Shown here piece by piece: positions 33,390 through 43,800 of a DNA stretch of 58,403 nucleotides. Made by a program: the position numbers and the translations under genes. A model generated the notes under the pieces. It had not been told where the DNA came from and did no database searches. It saw only the letters and a list, made by a program, of their open reading frames with translations. Position 1 is the first letter of the stretch; each line of letters starts with the position of its first letter. Origin of the DNA: CAZNDN01 sp964571815 (GTDB lineage: Bacteria > Fibrobacterota > Chitinivibrionia > Chitinivibrionales > WJKA01); assembly GCA_964571815.1 (NCBI GenBank), contig CAZNDN010000009.1, positions 1 to 58,403 of the forward strand, read 5' to 3'.

Positions 33390-34871
33390 GTGGACAGCTC
33401 TCAAGCCGACTCCAACGACCAGATCAGGGCTCGGGTGGAGAAGATTCCCGAGATTCGTGAGGCCGGGTTCCTTCCTTATGCGGAGCGCTACGAGCGAACG
33501 CATTCGCTTGCGGAGGCGCGCGTGCTCGATGACGGGCATGGGGGAATACGCGTGGCCGGAAGGGTTGTTGCGCTCCGCTATTTCGGCAAACTTGCGTTCG
33601 GACATCTCTTCGACTATTCCGGGAAGATGCAGTTTGCGGCGCAGAAAAATGCACTGGGAGAGAGATTCGCACAGTTGAAGAAGCTTGTCGATATCGGAGA
33701 TTTTATCGGTATCGAAGGGGAGATCATGACTACGCGGACCGGCGAAAAGACCGTGAACATCGTGGCGTGGACGTTCCTGTCCAAGGCGCTCCGTCCGCTT
33801 CCCGAGAAGTTTCACGGGGTGACCGATCCGGAGTTGCGCCTCCGCCGGCGATACCTGGACCTTATCATGTCGCCGGAGTCGATGACACGGTTCAAGAAGC
33901 GTTCGGCGGTAGTCGCCGCGATTCGAAATTTCCTCGATCATCAGGGGTTTGTCGAAATCGACACCCCGGTGCTGACCAACAAGGCAAGCGGGGCTTTGGC
34001 TACCCCCTTTGTAACGCACCATGACGCGCTCGACATGGATGTGTACCTTCGGATCGCTCCTGAGACGTATCTGAAACGAGCGGTCGCGGGAGGATTCGAA
34101 CGGGTCTATGAATTTGCCCGCTCGTTTCGAAACGAAGGGGTCGATTCTTCGCATCTTCCGGATTTCACCCTTCTGGAATACTATGTTGCGTACTGGAATT
34201 ACGAAGACAACATGAACTTCACGGAAACCCTGATCAAGGACCTGCTCGAGAAAGTCAATGGAGGTCTTGAGCTGGTGTATCAGGGACGAGAGATATCCTT
34301 TGGGGGGGTCTGGCCGCGGATGTCGTTCCGTGACCTCGTTGCCGAGCATACCGGAATCGATATCGACCGGTATCCCGACCGGGATGGTCTTCTGGATGCT
34401 ATCAGGGAGCGCGGCATTGCTCTGGGCGAGGAGGACGAGATCGGCAATGCTCAGAGGGGGACCATTCTGGACATGCTGTACAAGAAGTCGTGCAGACCTT
34501 CGCTGGTGAATCCGACATTCCTTACGCACCATCCCCTTGAGCTTTCTCCCCTGGCGCGCAAAAGCGATCGATTTCCCTCGCGAACCGACAGGTTTCAACT
34601 GGTGGTCAACGGCTGGGAAGTGGTCAATGCTTACTCGGAGTTGGTCGACCCGCTCGATCAGGCCGAACGGTTCGAGGCGCAGGCCCGTGCGCGCGCCGCG
34701 GGTGACACCGAAGCCATGGAGGTTGACAGGGACTTTCTCCATTGCATGGAGTACGGTATGCCGCCGATGTCCGGCTGGGGGATGGGGATCGACCGGATGG
34801 TGGCGCTTCTGACCAATGCGACGACGCTTCGTGATGTGGTCCTGTTCCCTCTCATGAAGCCGGAAGCGTAG
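33390..34871 (+). CDS. lysS: Lysyl-tRNA synthetase, class II
   Basis: 493 residues. An OB-fold anticodon-binding domain (~45-150) precedes the class II catalytic core. Motif 2 is visible as FRNEGVDSSHLPDFTLLEYY and motif 3 as GWGMGIDRMVALL. It charges tRNA-Lys. The GTG at 33390 begins the family-typical N-terminus (IRARVEKIPEIREAGFLPY); the upstream sequence offers only a weak ribosome-binding site. It opens a run of same-strand genes reaching lpxA at 51161, with only 9 nt to the next start. Confidence 0.93.
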   Translation: MDSSQADSNDQIRARVEKIPEIREAGFLPYAERYERTHSLAEARVLDDGHGGIRVAGRVVALRYFGKLAFGHLFDYSGKMQFAAQKNALGERFAQLKKLVDIGDFIGIEGEIMTTRTGEKTVNIVAWTFLSKALRPLPEKFHGVTDPELRLRRRYLDLIMSPESMTRFKKRSAVVAAIRNFLDHQGFVEIDTPVLTNKASGALATPFVTHHDALDMDVYLRIAPETYLKRAVAGGFERVYEFARSFRNEGVDSSHLPDFTLLEYYVAYWNYEDNMNFTETLIKDLLEKVNGGLELVYQGREISFGGVWPRMSFRDLVAEHTGIDIDRYPDRDGLLDAIRERGIALGEEDEIGNAQRGTILDMLYKKSCRPSLVNPTFLTHHPLELSPLARKSDRFPSRTDRFQLVVNGWEVVNAYSELVDPLDQAERFEAQARARAAGDTEAMEVDRDFLHCMEYGMPPMSGWGMGIDRMVALLTNATTLRDVVLFPLMKPEA

Positions 34872-34880
34872 GCGCGGCCC

Positions 34881-36122
34881 ATGGAATGGTTCATTGCGCT
34901 GCGGTATCTCCGGGGAAAGCGGAAAATCGGTTTCATTTCCCTGATTGCCTACTTCTCCGCCGGCGGCGTGCTTCTGGGCAGTGCGGTGCTGGTAATCGCT
35001 TTGTCCGTAGCCAACGGGTTCGAAAAGGAAGTCCGGGACCGAATCATCGGCATCTTCGCCCATGGCCGGATTCAGCAGTACTTTTCGCGGTCCATCCCGG
35101 ACCACGACTCTCTCCGGCAGGAGATACTCGCTCATCCCGACGTTATTGCGGCCACGCCCTTTGTCTCCGGGAAGGCATCGGTGGAGTACGAAGGTGTCCA
35201 GGAGGGTGTCCACGTGATGGGTATTGACGACAGCCTGGAGTCGACGGTGACCGAACTTGGCCGGACAGTCGAGATGGGCGCCCTGCAACTGGACAGCACG
35301 GAATCGGAGCGTGGGCGAACGTTTCCGGGAGTACTTGTGGGCACGGGACTTGCCGACAAGCTCGGCGTGCGACCGGGTGCGGAGATCGTCCTCGGGACGA
35401 TCGCATCGGATGCTCACGAGCAGACCGATCCCATGGCGATGATACGTGCCGGGAGATTTGTCGTCACGGGTATCTTTGAAACCGGCATGTACGAGTACGA
35501 CCTGAGTCTCGTCTATATCTCCCTGGAATCGGCAATGGATCTTTTCGAGATGACCGGGGCCGAAGGAATCCAGTTCAAGACGAACGATCTGTTCAGGGCC
35601 GACCATATCGCCGAATCGGTACGGGACAAACTCGGTGGGTATCCCTACCGCTCGACTGATTGGAAGAATATGAACAAGTCGCTCTTCAAATGGATGAAAC
35701 TGGAGCGCCTCATTATCTTCATCGTCATCTCCCTCATCATCGTTGTGGCCGCATTCAACATAATCAGCTCACTGATAATGATGATCCTTGAGAAACGCAG
35801 GGAAATCGGCATCCTGATGGGTATGGGGGCCACATCGGGGTCGATCATGAAGATATTCATGCTCAACGGGCTTGTTATCGGGCTCCTGGGCTCAACCCTT
35901 GGCGTCGCACTGGCCACCGGAGTTTGCTACGTGCAGCTTCACTGGGAATTGATTCCCCTTCCCGGGGACATTTATTTTATTACTACGGTTCCTGTCCTTC
36001 TTCGAGCGCTGGATGTATGCGCAGTGTACGTGTCCGCCAACGTGATCTGTTTCCTTGCAACGTTGTATCCCGCATGGAAGGCTTCCAGGATAGTTCCGGC
36101 CGAATCACTACGGGTTGAGTAG
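34881..36122 (+). CDS. lolE: Lipoprotein-releasing system permease (LolC/LolE/LolF type)
   Basis: 413 residues with the MacB-FtsX layout: one membrane helix at ~15-45, a large periplasmic domain (~50-265), then three helices at ~275-400. The C-terminal half has the LolC/E look (NIISSLIMMILEKRREIGIL, GMGATSGSIMKIFMLNG, LPGDIYFITTVPV). It extracts mature lipoproteins from the inner membrane with the LolD ATPase encoded 9 nt downstream. Only one permease is present, so a homodimer (LolF-like) is likely. The exact C/E assignment is not determinable. Confidence 0.87.
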   Translation: MEWFIALRYLRGKRKIGFISLIAYFSAGGVLLGSAVLVIALSVANGFEKEVRDRIIGIFAHGRIQQYFSRSIPDHDSLRQEILAHPDVIAATPFVSGKASVEYEGVQEGVHVMGIDDSLESTVTELGRTVEMGALQLDSTESERGRTFPGVLVGTGLADKLGVRPGAEIVLGTIASDAHEQTDPMAMIRAGRFVVTGIFETGMYEYDLSLVYISLESAMDLFEMTGAEGIQFKTNDLFRADHIAESVRDKLGGYPYRSTDWKNMNKSLFKWMKLERLIIFIVISLIIVVAAFNIISSLIMMILEKRREIGILMGMGATSGSIMKIFMLNGLVIGLLGSTLGVALATGVCYVQLHWELIPLPGDIYFITTVPVLLRALDVCAVYVSANVICFLATLYPAWKASRIVPAESLRVE

Positions 36123-36131
36123 TCCCGCGGG

Positions 36132-36875
36132 ATGCTCATGATGATGAATGCACACGAAATCACCAAGAGTTTCCCCGAGGAAGAGGGTCGGCTTGAGGTA
36201 ATCAAGGGGGCATCGTTCCACGTGGAGAAGGGAGAAATGGTTGCGCTGATCGGTGTGTCCGGCGCGGGGAAAACGACGCTTCTGCAGATACTCGGCGGCC
36301 TCGACACGGCCACTTCGGGCAGCATTGAGGTCGAAGGGAAGGACCTGCGCCGCATGTCGCCGAAAGAGCTTGCGTATTTCAGGAACCGGTCTATCGGTTT
36401 TGTGTTTCAGTTTCATCATCTCATGCCCGATTTTGACGCGGTGGAGAACGTTCTAATGCCGGGGTTGATCGCCGGAAGGAACACGAATGAGTGCGAACCG
36501 AGGGCGCGTGAACTTCTCGATGCGGTGGGGTTGTCGGGCAGAATGCGGCATTACCCCTCGGAACTCTCGGGCGGAGAGCGCCAGCGGGTCGCTCTTGCGC
36601 GGGCCATGTTCAACGATCCCGCTATCGTACTTGCCGACGAGCCGACGGGCAATCTCGACAGCAGCAACAGCGCCCATTTGCTGGAGTTGTTCCGCAGGGC
36701 CAACAGGGAACGCAACCAGACCTTTGTTGTGGCTTCGCACAACGAGCATCTTACGGCAGGGATGAGCAGGACGATCCATATCGAGGACGGTCGCGTGCGT
36801 GCCGCGGATCGGGCCGGGGAGGAAGCCGGAAGTCACGGCGGGAAAGGAGAGGATTATCGCCATGAAGCTATGTGA
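36132..36875 (+). CDS. lolD: Lipoprotein-releasing system ATP-binding protein
   Basis: 247 residues. It has Walker A GVSGAGKTTLL, signature LSGGERQRVALARA, Walker B VLADEPTGNLD and the H-loop ASHNEH. The MacB/LolD subfamily position next to the Lol permease defines its role. Several in-frame ATGs (36132, 36138, 36141, 36144) could serve as start; none has a clear ribosome-binding site, consistent with coupling to the permease gene. A ~25-residue charged C-terminal extension overlaps the start of mcsA by 14 nt. Confidence 0.9.
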   Translation: MLMMMNAHEITKSFPEEEGRLEVIKGASFHVEKGEMVALIGVSGAGKTTLLQILGGLDTATSGSIEVEGKDLRRMSPKELAYFRNRSIGFVFQFHHLMPDFDAVENVLMPGLIAGRNTNECEPRARELLDAVGLSGRMRHYPSELSGGERQRVALARAMFNDPAIVLADEPTGNLDSSNSAHLLELFRRANRERNQTFVVASHNEHLTAGMSRTIHIEDGRVRAADRAGEEAGSHGGKGEDYRHEAM

Positions 36876-37380
36876 CCACTGTGGTGTCAACGAAGCCAAT
36901 ATTCACCTGACGCAAATCGTAAAGGGTAAGACATCATCGATGCACCTGTGCAATGAGTGTGCCGGAAAGAAAGGTATCAGCATCACGCTCGGATCCGGTC
37001 AGGAATTGACATCCGTACAAGGTGTGGGGGGCGTCAAGGATCCCGACGGAAAGCAGGGACGAGAGGAATGCAAGCGGCAGGATCGCGCATGCTCCCGGTG
37101 CGGTTTACTGCTGTCGGAGTTTCGCACCAGGGGGTGGCTGGGATGCCCGGGATGCTACGATGCTTTCCGGGGGGAGATTGACGAGCTGCTTGTGCGGGTT
37201 CACGGCAGCACCGTGCACAAAGGAAAGCACGCTCGGACGCAGGGGGTGCCGGGGCATGGGGAGTCCGATCGCCTGCGTGCCGAACTTGAGCAGGCGGTTC
37301 GGGACGAGGATTTCGAGCAGGCTGCCGTAATCAGGGACATTCTGAGGGGAAGTCGAAGCGTCAAAGGGGAAGCACGATGA
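36862..37380 (+). CDS. mcsA: McsA, zinc-finger activator of protein arginine kinase
   Basis: 172 residues. Two zinc-binding modules: CDHCG...CNEC in the first 35 residues and CSRCG...CPGC at ~75-95. A UVR motif follows at the C-terminus (ELEQAVRDEDFEQAAVIRD). McsA stimulates McsB and helps recruit ClpC. GGAGAGG precedes ATG 36862 by about 9 nt. It overlaps mcsB by 4 nt (ATGA), the usual mcsA-mcsB coupling. The ctsR repressor gene that heads this operon in Firmicutes is not present here. Confidence 0.92.
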   Translation: MKLCDHCGVNEANIHLTQIVKGKTSSMHLCNECAGKKGISITLGSGQELTSVQGVGGVKDPDGKQGREECKRQDRACSRCGLLLSEFRTRGWLGCPGCYDAFRGEIDELLVRVHGSTVHKGKHARTQGVPGHGESDRLRAELEQAVRDEDFEQAAVIRDILRGSRSVKGEAR

Positions 37381-38432
37381 TCTCCGGGGAGTGGAAAGCT
37401 CTTCCATCGTGGCTCAGCAACGAGGGCCCGGAGACCGACGTGGTCGTATCCACCAGGGTTCGGCTCGCCAGAAATCTCGCACAACGCAGTTTCCCCGCGC
37501 GATGTTCGTCGCCCGAGCGGACGCAGGTATTTGAAGACATCACGAATTCGCTCAAGAGTTCGTCGCGTTTCAGGGGTTACGAGTATCTGAATTTTTCCTC
37601 GCTTCCGGAGCTTCACCAGCGGGCGCTGGTCGAGCGACGCGCGGGAAGTGCGGAGCTTTTGAAAGCCCGGGGGGACAGGGGTGTGGTCACCGGAGACCGT
37701 TTCCGTGTGTGCATCATGATCAACGAAGAAGACCATATCCGGATTCAATGCTTTCTTTCCGGCTGTCTTCCCGAAGCGGCCTGGGGAACGGTCAGTGAGA
37801 TCGACGACGATATCGGGTCGTCGCTGGAAATCGCCTATGACGGCCGACGGGGGTTCCTGACCAGTTGCGCCACGAATTCCGGAACGGGTCTTCGGATATC
37901 GTTTCTGCTCCATTTGCCGGCACTGATCCTCACCAGGTCAATCGACCAGGTGTTGCAGGCGGTCACCCGGATGGGGGTCTCGGTGAGGGGGTTTTTCGGG
38001 GAGCACTCCGATGTGATTGGGGCGTTTTTCCAACTGTCGAACCACGCGGCAATGGGTGCGGAGGAAGAGCAATTCGTTGCCGACACACACGGTACGGTGC
38101 AGGAGGTCATGAGGCTTGAGCGTGAGGCGAGAGAATCGATTGTCAACGATGCCCGTGAAGAGTTGGAAGACAAGGTGTACCGCGCCTGCGGGGCGCTGCG
38201 GTACGCCAGGTTGCTGGAACTCAACGAATGTATCAGTCTTCTCTCGGCCCTCCGGCTGGGCCTGCACTGCGGCATCGTGCACCGCCCCGCCCCGGGACGG
38301 CTCAACGAGCTGCTCCTGGACTGTCTGCCGGCTCACATGCAGATGGAGCTGGGGCGGGGAATGAATGATGACGAAATCAACCGGCACCGGGCCGAACGTG
38401 CCCGGAGTTTCATGGAGGAGTGGAGCATATGA
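37377..38432 (+). CDS. mcsB: Protein arginine kinase McsB
   Basis: 351 residues, the usual length. Phosphagen-kinase fold with STRVRLARNL near the N-terminus, the NEEDHIRIQCF loop carrying the catalytic Glu, GTGLRISFLLHLP, and VRGFFGEHSDVIGAFF. It phosphorylates arginines on misfolded proteins, marking them for ClpC-ClpP. It overlaps mcsA and clpC by 4 nt each, so all three are coupled. The C-terminus (RHRAERAR) is a loose version of the allosteric pArg-binding tail known from Firmicutes. Confidence 0.94.
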   Translation: MISGEWKALPSWLSNEGPETDVVVSTRVRLARNLAQRSFPARCSSPERTQVFEDITNSLKSSSRFRGYEYLNFSSLPELHQRALVERRAGSAELLKARGDRGVVTGDRFRVCIMINEEDHIRIQCFLSGCLPEAAWGTVSEIDDDIGSSLEIAYDGRRGFLTSCATNSGTGLRISFLLHLPALILTRSIDQVLQAVTRMGVSVRGFFGEHSDVIGAFFQLSNHAAMGAEEEQFVADTHGTVQEVMRLEREARESIVNDAREELEDKVYRACGALRYARLLELNECISLLSALRLGLHCGIVHRPAPGRLNELLLDCLPAHMQMELGRGMNDDEINRHRAERARSFMEEWSI

Positions 38433-40867
38433 ACGGAATGTTCACCGACAGAGTAAAGAAGGTCATGCAGATTGCCCGCGAAGAATCGGTCCGGCTCGGC
38501 AACGACTATGTCGGCACCGAACACCTCCTCCTGGGGCTGGTCAAGGAGGGCGACGGAGTGGCGGTGGCGGTGTTGCGCAGTATGGGAGTAGACCTGGATC
38601 AACTGGGCACCAACATCGAGAAGGCCGTGAGTTCTACGGGCGGCATGATGACGATCGGGCAGATGTTGCCGTTCACGCCGCGGGCCAAGAAGGTGCTGGA
38701 GATCGCGGCTCACGAAGCTCGCTCTATGTCGCACAAGTATATCGGCACGGAGCATCTTCTGCTGGCCCTCATGAAAGACACCGAGTCGGCGGCCACGAAT
38801 GCGCTGGCGGCGGCCGGGTTGGAGTACGACCGGGTCAAGGAAGAGATCAACAAGGTACTTCGCGGGGGCGAGAGTGTCGGCCCTCAGAAAGAGAAGAGCA
38901 AGACGCCGTTTCTGGATCATTTCGGGCGCGACATCACTTCACTGGCCCGCGAGAAGAAGCTCGATCCCGTGATCGGCAGGGAACGGGAGATCGAGCGTGT
39001 GGTTCAGATTCTGAGTCGCCGGAAGAAGAACAATCCGGTGTTGATCGGCGAGCCGGGGATCGGCAAGACGGCGATTGTCGAGGGGCTTGCCCAGAAGATT
39101 GTCGAGAAGGAGATCCCGCAGGTGCTTGAGGAGAAGCGGGTGATCAACCTGGACATGGCCTCGATGGTGGCCGGTACCAAGTATCGGGGTCAATTCGAGG
39201 AGCGGCTGAAGGCCCTGATGACCGAGCTGCAGAAGAACGACAACATAGTCGTGTTCATCGACGAACTTCACACGATTGTCGGTGCCGGCGGCTCGGAGGG
39301 CAGCCTGGACGCATCCAACATATTCAAACCGGCTCTTTCGCGCGGAGAAATCCAGTGTATCGGGGCGACAACGCTTGACGAATACCGGAAGTACGTGGAG
39401 AAGGACGGCGCCCTGGCGCGAAGGTTTCAGACGATCATGGTCGATCCGCCCGGTGTGACTCAGACCGTGCAGATACTCCGCGGGCTGCGTCACAACTACG
39501 AAGAGCACCACAAGGTACGTTACAGCGAGCGTGCGATCGAGCTGGCGGTCAACCTCTCGGAGCGCTACCTTTCCGACCGGTTTCTGCCCGACAAGGCTAT
39601 CGACGTGATCGACGAGGCGGGGGCACGCAAGCGGCTCTCCAGCATGGAGATTCCCCAGGAGATCCGTGACATGGAAAAGGAGATCAACGACGTGGTCAAG
39701 GAGAAGGAGCACGCGGTGGAAAACCAGGAATTCGAGCATGCCGCCAAGCTCCGCGACCGTCAGGAGAAGCTCAAGGGTACGTTGCTTGAAAAGAAAGCTT
39801 TGTGGCGCAAATCCAAAACCGAGGAACGTCTGCTGGTGGATGAAAGCACGGTCATCTCGGTGATCTCCACGATGACCGGGATACCGTTGTCGCGACTCGA
39901 GGAGGAGGAGTCCAAAAAACTCCTGCATCTCGAAGACGAGCTTCGCAAGCGGGTAATCGGCCAGGATGAGGCTTTGGAGGCGGTGTCACGAAGCATACGC
40001 CGGTCGCGCGCCGGCCTCCACAATCCCCGGCGTCCGATCGCCTCGTTCATCTTCCTTGGTCCCACGGGAGTCGGCAAGACGGAGCTGGCAAAATCTCTGG
40101 CCGAATCCTTGTTTGAGACCGAGGATGCTCTTGTTCGGGTGGACATGTCGGAGTACATGGAGAAATTCGCCGTATCCCGGCTCGTAGGGGCGCCTCCCGG
40201 ATATGTGGGGTACGAAGAAGGAGGGCAACTTACCGAGAAGATTCGCAAGAAGCCTTATTCGGTAATTCTGCTGGACGAAATCGAGAAAGCGCATCAGGAC
40301 GTGTTCAACATCCTGCTGCAGATACTCGATGACGGCATCCTGACCGATTCCTACGGCCGTCGCGTGAATTTCAAGAACACGATCATCATCATGACCTCAA
40401 ACGCCGGTACGCGCGACGTCAAGAGGACGGGTACCGTCGGGTTCGGCAAGGCGACCGAATTGTCGGACTACGAATCCATGCGGACGAAAGTGATGGATGA
40501 GTTGAAGAGGATTTTCAATCCCGAGTTCCTCAACCGTGTTGATGAAACGATTGTGTTCAAGCCGCTCGGGAAAAAGGAGATATCGAGGATCGTCGATATT
40601 CAGCTCAAGGAAGTGGAGCAGCGGATGGCGGAGCGTAACGTCTCGCTGCAGGTTACCGCTCCGGCAAAGAAGTACATCGTCGAGAAGGGGTTCGACCCGA
40701 TCCTCGGTGCCCGGCCCCTGCGGCGATCCATTCAACGGCTCGTGGAGGATCAGCTCGCCGAGGATTTTCTGAACGATAAGTTCAGAGACGGCGACTCGAT
40801 TCGCATTGAGCTGAAGAACGACTCCCTGGTATTTGCCCAGGCCTCACCGGGCAATGAAAAGGCGTAG
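38429..40867 (+). CDS. clpC: ATP-dependent Clp protease ATPase subunit ClpC
   Basis: 812 residues. It has the Clp N-domain (1-~145, two repeats), NBD1 with GEPGIGKTAIVEG and VVFIDELHTIVG, and a middle domain containing a UVR motif (ENQEFEHAAKLRD), which is diagnostic for ClpC over ClpA/ClpB. NBD2 follows with GPTGVGKTELAKS and LLDEIEKAH. It unfolds arginine-phosphorylated substrates for ClpP. ATG 38429 overlaps the mcsB stop; an in-frame GTG at 38420 is less likely. No clpP is in the window. Confidence 0.95.
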   Translation: MNGMFTDRVKKVMQIAREESVRLGNDYVGTEHLLLGLVKEGDGVAVAVLRSMGVDLDQLGTNIEKAVSSTGGMMTIGQMLPFTPRAKKVLEIAAHEARSMSHKYIGTEHLLLALMKDTESAATNALAAAGLEYDRVKEEINKVLRGGESVGPQKEKSKTPFLDHFGRDITSLAREKKLDPVIGREREIERVVQILSRRKKNNPVLIGEPGIGKTAIVEGLAQKIVEKEIPQVLEEKRVINLDMASMVAGTKYRGQFEERLKALMTELQKNDNIVVFIDELHTIVGAGGSEGSLDASNIFKPALSRGEIQCIGATTLDEYRKYVEKDGALARRFQTIMVDPPGVTQTVQILRGLRHNYEEHHKVRYSERAIELAVNLSERYLSDRFLPDKAIDVIDEAGARKRLSSMEIPQEIRDMEKEINDVVKEKEHAVENQEFEHAAKLRDRQEKLKGTLLEKKALWRKSKTEERLLVDESTVISVISTMTGIPLSRLEEEESKKLLHLEDELRKRVIGQDEALEAVSRSIRRSRAGLHNPRRPIASFIFLGPTGVGKTELAKSLAESLFETEDALVRVDMSEYMEKFAVSRLVGAPPGYVGYEEGGQLTEKIRKKPYSVILLDEIEKAHQDVFNILLQILDDGILTDSYGRRVNFKNTIIIMTSNAGTRDVKRTGTVGFGKATELSDYESMRTKVMDELKRIFNPEFLNRVDETIVFKPLGKKEISRIVDIQLKEVEQRMAERNVSLQVTAPAKKYIVEKGFDPILGARPLRRSIQRLVEDQLAEDFLNDKFRDGDSIRIELKNDSLVFAQASPGNEKA

Positions 40868-43800
40868 ATGGGTCATTGCGCTCTTTCTCGGCGTCGTCTG
40901 CCTTGCCGTATTGCTTTATCAGGGCGTACGTTACGTTGAGAAAGAGAAGGGCATCGAGAAGATCCTCATACGGCGGATCTCTCCCCTGATCAGCGGCCGC
41001 TTCGAGGTGCGGGACATACATGTGGGCTTTTTCTCGGCCTACCTTGAAGACGTCAGGCTCACGCTTCCCCTGCAAGGTCTGAATCTGGCCATCCGCGACA
41101 TCAAAGTCGGCTTTTCGTTGCGCAAGCTGTTTCGGACCCGGGGAGATTTCGGCCGAAGCATCTCTCGCATTATCCTCGTGCACCCCCGCCTTGACATTCT
41201 GATATTCTCCCCCCGCCCCGCCGACACACAGAAGGTCGCCTTTCCACGCCTGAGCCTTACGAAGGACCTGCCGGTCGACTACATTGAGATTCGTGACGGG
41301 GATGCGGCCTTTGCGGGGGAAGACCGGGGACGGCTGGTATTCGGTGACGGATTGAACGGGAAGATCTATGCAGGCAGTGACGGCGTGGCGTTCGATATGC
41401 ACGGACGGATGGCGTCGCGGCGTCGGAACATGTCGTTTTCCGGGCTGTTGAGCCGGGATGATACGCGCAACCGTTTATCGATCCGTCTTGACCAGGCGCG
41501 CATTTCGCGACCATTACAGTGGAAGGGCATTGCGATTACCGGGGGAACGCTGGACGGGGCCTGTGAATTTTTCTTCGAAGACACGCTCGCGCCGAGTCGC
41601 ATCGAGTCGCGGGGATACGTCTCGATTGCCCGGGGTGAATGCCGCCTTGATTCCCTGGAAGCGCCGGTCGAGGACTTTCATCTTCGCGTAAATCTCTCCG
41701 GAACAAAGCTTGCTCTGGATACGCTTTCGTGGAAGTGGAAGGAAATTCACGGCGAGGGTGGAGGGGTATGGGATTTCGCGTTTCCCGACTCCGGGAGAGT
41801 CGCCCTTCGCTGCCGGAACATAACCCCGGCCGCGCTTCTTCCCGATCTGCACCCCCTGATCTACGAGCAGGTCCTGGGCAACGCGTGGATTGGGTGCGCG
41901 TTGACCGCGGGGCCTTCGGGAACGCTGCGCATGGGTTTTTCGGGCGGGGGACTTACCGTTGCCGGCATACCGGTGACCGGCGTACGGGGCCGCGCCTGTC
42001 TGGACGGAAGCACCGTGGTCGTCGATTCGACAAGGCTCTCCGGGCCGGGGCTCCGTCTGGGATTCGGCGGCCGTTTCGATTTCGCCGATTCCCGGCCCGC
42101 CTATTCCGTGGACTACAACCTGGCCGTTGACTCGGTGCCTTCGCTGCCCATCATCCGGGGCAGCCTTCAGTCAACCGGCTCGATCCGGGGAACCGGACCG
42201 AATCCCGTACTTCACGCCCGCGTATCCGGCTCCAACATCCGTATCGGCCCCTTGAACATCGGCTCTACCAGCGCGTCGTTGTCACTGAGCGAGGGCCGTC
42301 TGGCTCTGGCCACCGACGAGCCGGACAGGGGCTACGTATCGGTCAGCGGCCGTATCGACGGACTGACGAAAGCAAACCCTCGCGTTGAGTGCAAGGCGAC
42401 TCTCCAAAGGCAAGCTCTCAGAGACTTCGCTGCCTTCTCGGAGCATCGTGAAGCAGTCGTACCGTCGAGTGTTCACCTGCGCGTAGGAGGTTATCTCAAC
42501 TCTCCGGTTATAAACGGTACCGCAACAATGAATGCCGGTTCCGTTGGGGGGCGCCTTGCCTTCGCGTGTTCCCGGCAGGCCGCTGAGCAGTGGCACTGGC
42601 AAGTGCGCGATGACGGCCTGCTGGTCGGGGACACGGCGTTTCCCTTGAGCGCCGGCGGCAGCCTGTGGCGGGACACCGTGGTTATCGATTCATTGCACGC
42701 GGCAGGCGCCCTGCGAGGCGAGGGTCGGATCATATCGTCCGATCCACCGCGGATACAGGCCACACTGGTGGCCGACGAGCTGGACATGGGAGCCGCGGCC
42801 GTGTGGTTCTTCAACAGGAGAGGTCCGTTGAGCGAAGGGCTGGTGTCGGGCAGCGTGCGACTGCGGGGAACGCCGGACTCCCTCTCCTCCTCTTCCGATC
42901 TGCATGTCAGGAATTGCTCTCTGGCGGGCCTTTCGCCGCTGTCCACCGATGCGGTGGTAATGACGCGGGCCGGGGACGTCACGATACTGCCCCTGGTGGT
43001 CCGCATGAGCAACAGGGTCCTTCTCACTACCGATACGTTGTCGAACCGGGGCGGCCTGAGAGCGAGCGGAGAGTTCAGTTCACTGAACTTGAAACGTATT
43101 GCCGGCCACCTGGAATTCGGCGAGAACCTCCGGGGAAGCATCTCCGGACGTTTTCGTACCAGCCCTTCCGGTCTGCCCATCAACGTGACCATCCTCTCCG
43201 ATACGTTCGGTTACCATCAATGGGTTCTCGATTCTCTTCGTGTGACCGCCGCATTGGATTCGGGGGGAATGACGCTTCGCCGGCTGACGGCGGTGGACTC
43301 CGCGAGAACCCGTTTCCGGGGCAGCGGGCACATTCCCTGGAAATCCATGGCCGGCCGTGCCTCCCCGAACGACACGATCAGCCTGGCACTTTCCGCACGG
43401 GGCAACCTGCTTGCGACGTTCGGACGCTACATGGACTCTCCGATTGGTGGCCGGGGCCACGGCGAAGCGCACCTGGCCGTCAGGGGAACGGCGGAGGGAT
43501 GGCAATTCACACGGGGCTCCATTCGCATCCCCGAGGGGAAGCTGAAGATTGCGTATTTCGTTCCCGACGGCGTGCGGGATTATGAACTCCGCGGAAAGAT
43601 CGACGACTCTTCCCGGGTACATATGGTAATGAACGGCCGCATCCGCCGCTCCCCCGTCACCATTTACACCAGCCACGACATTCCCGCGGGCTACGAGCCG
43701 ATCATGGTGGGGCCACTCAATCTGGGTGTGGTGCACGTGGCCACCCCGGAAGACGGGATCGAAATCCACCTTCCCGGTTTCATGGCTGTCGGGGAGACCG

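Noticed and set aside
33357..35606. Long minus-strand open frame of 749 codons
   Set aside because: It is a shadow of lysS and the Lol permease; its translation matches no family and has atypical composition.
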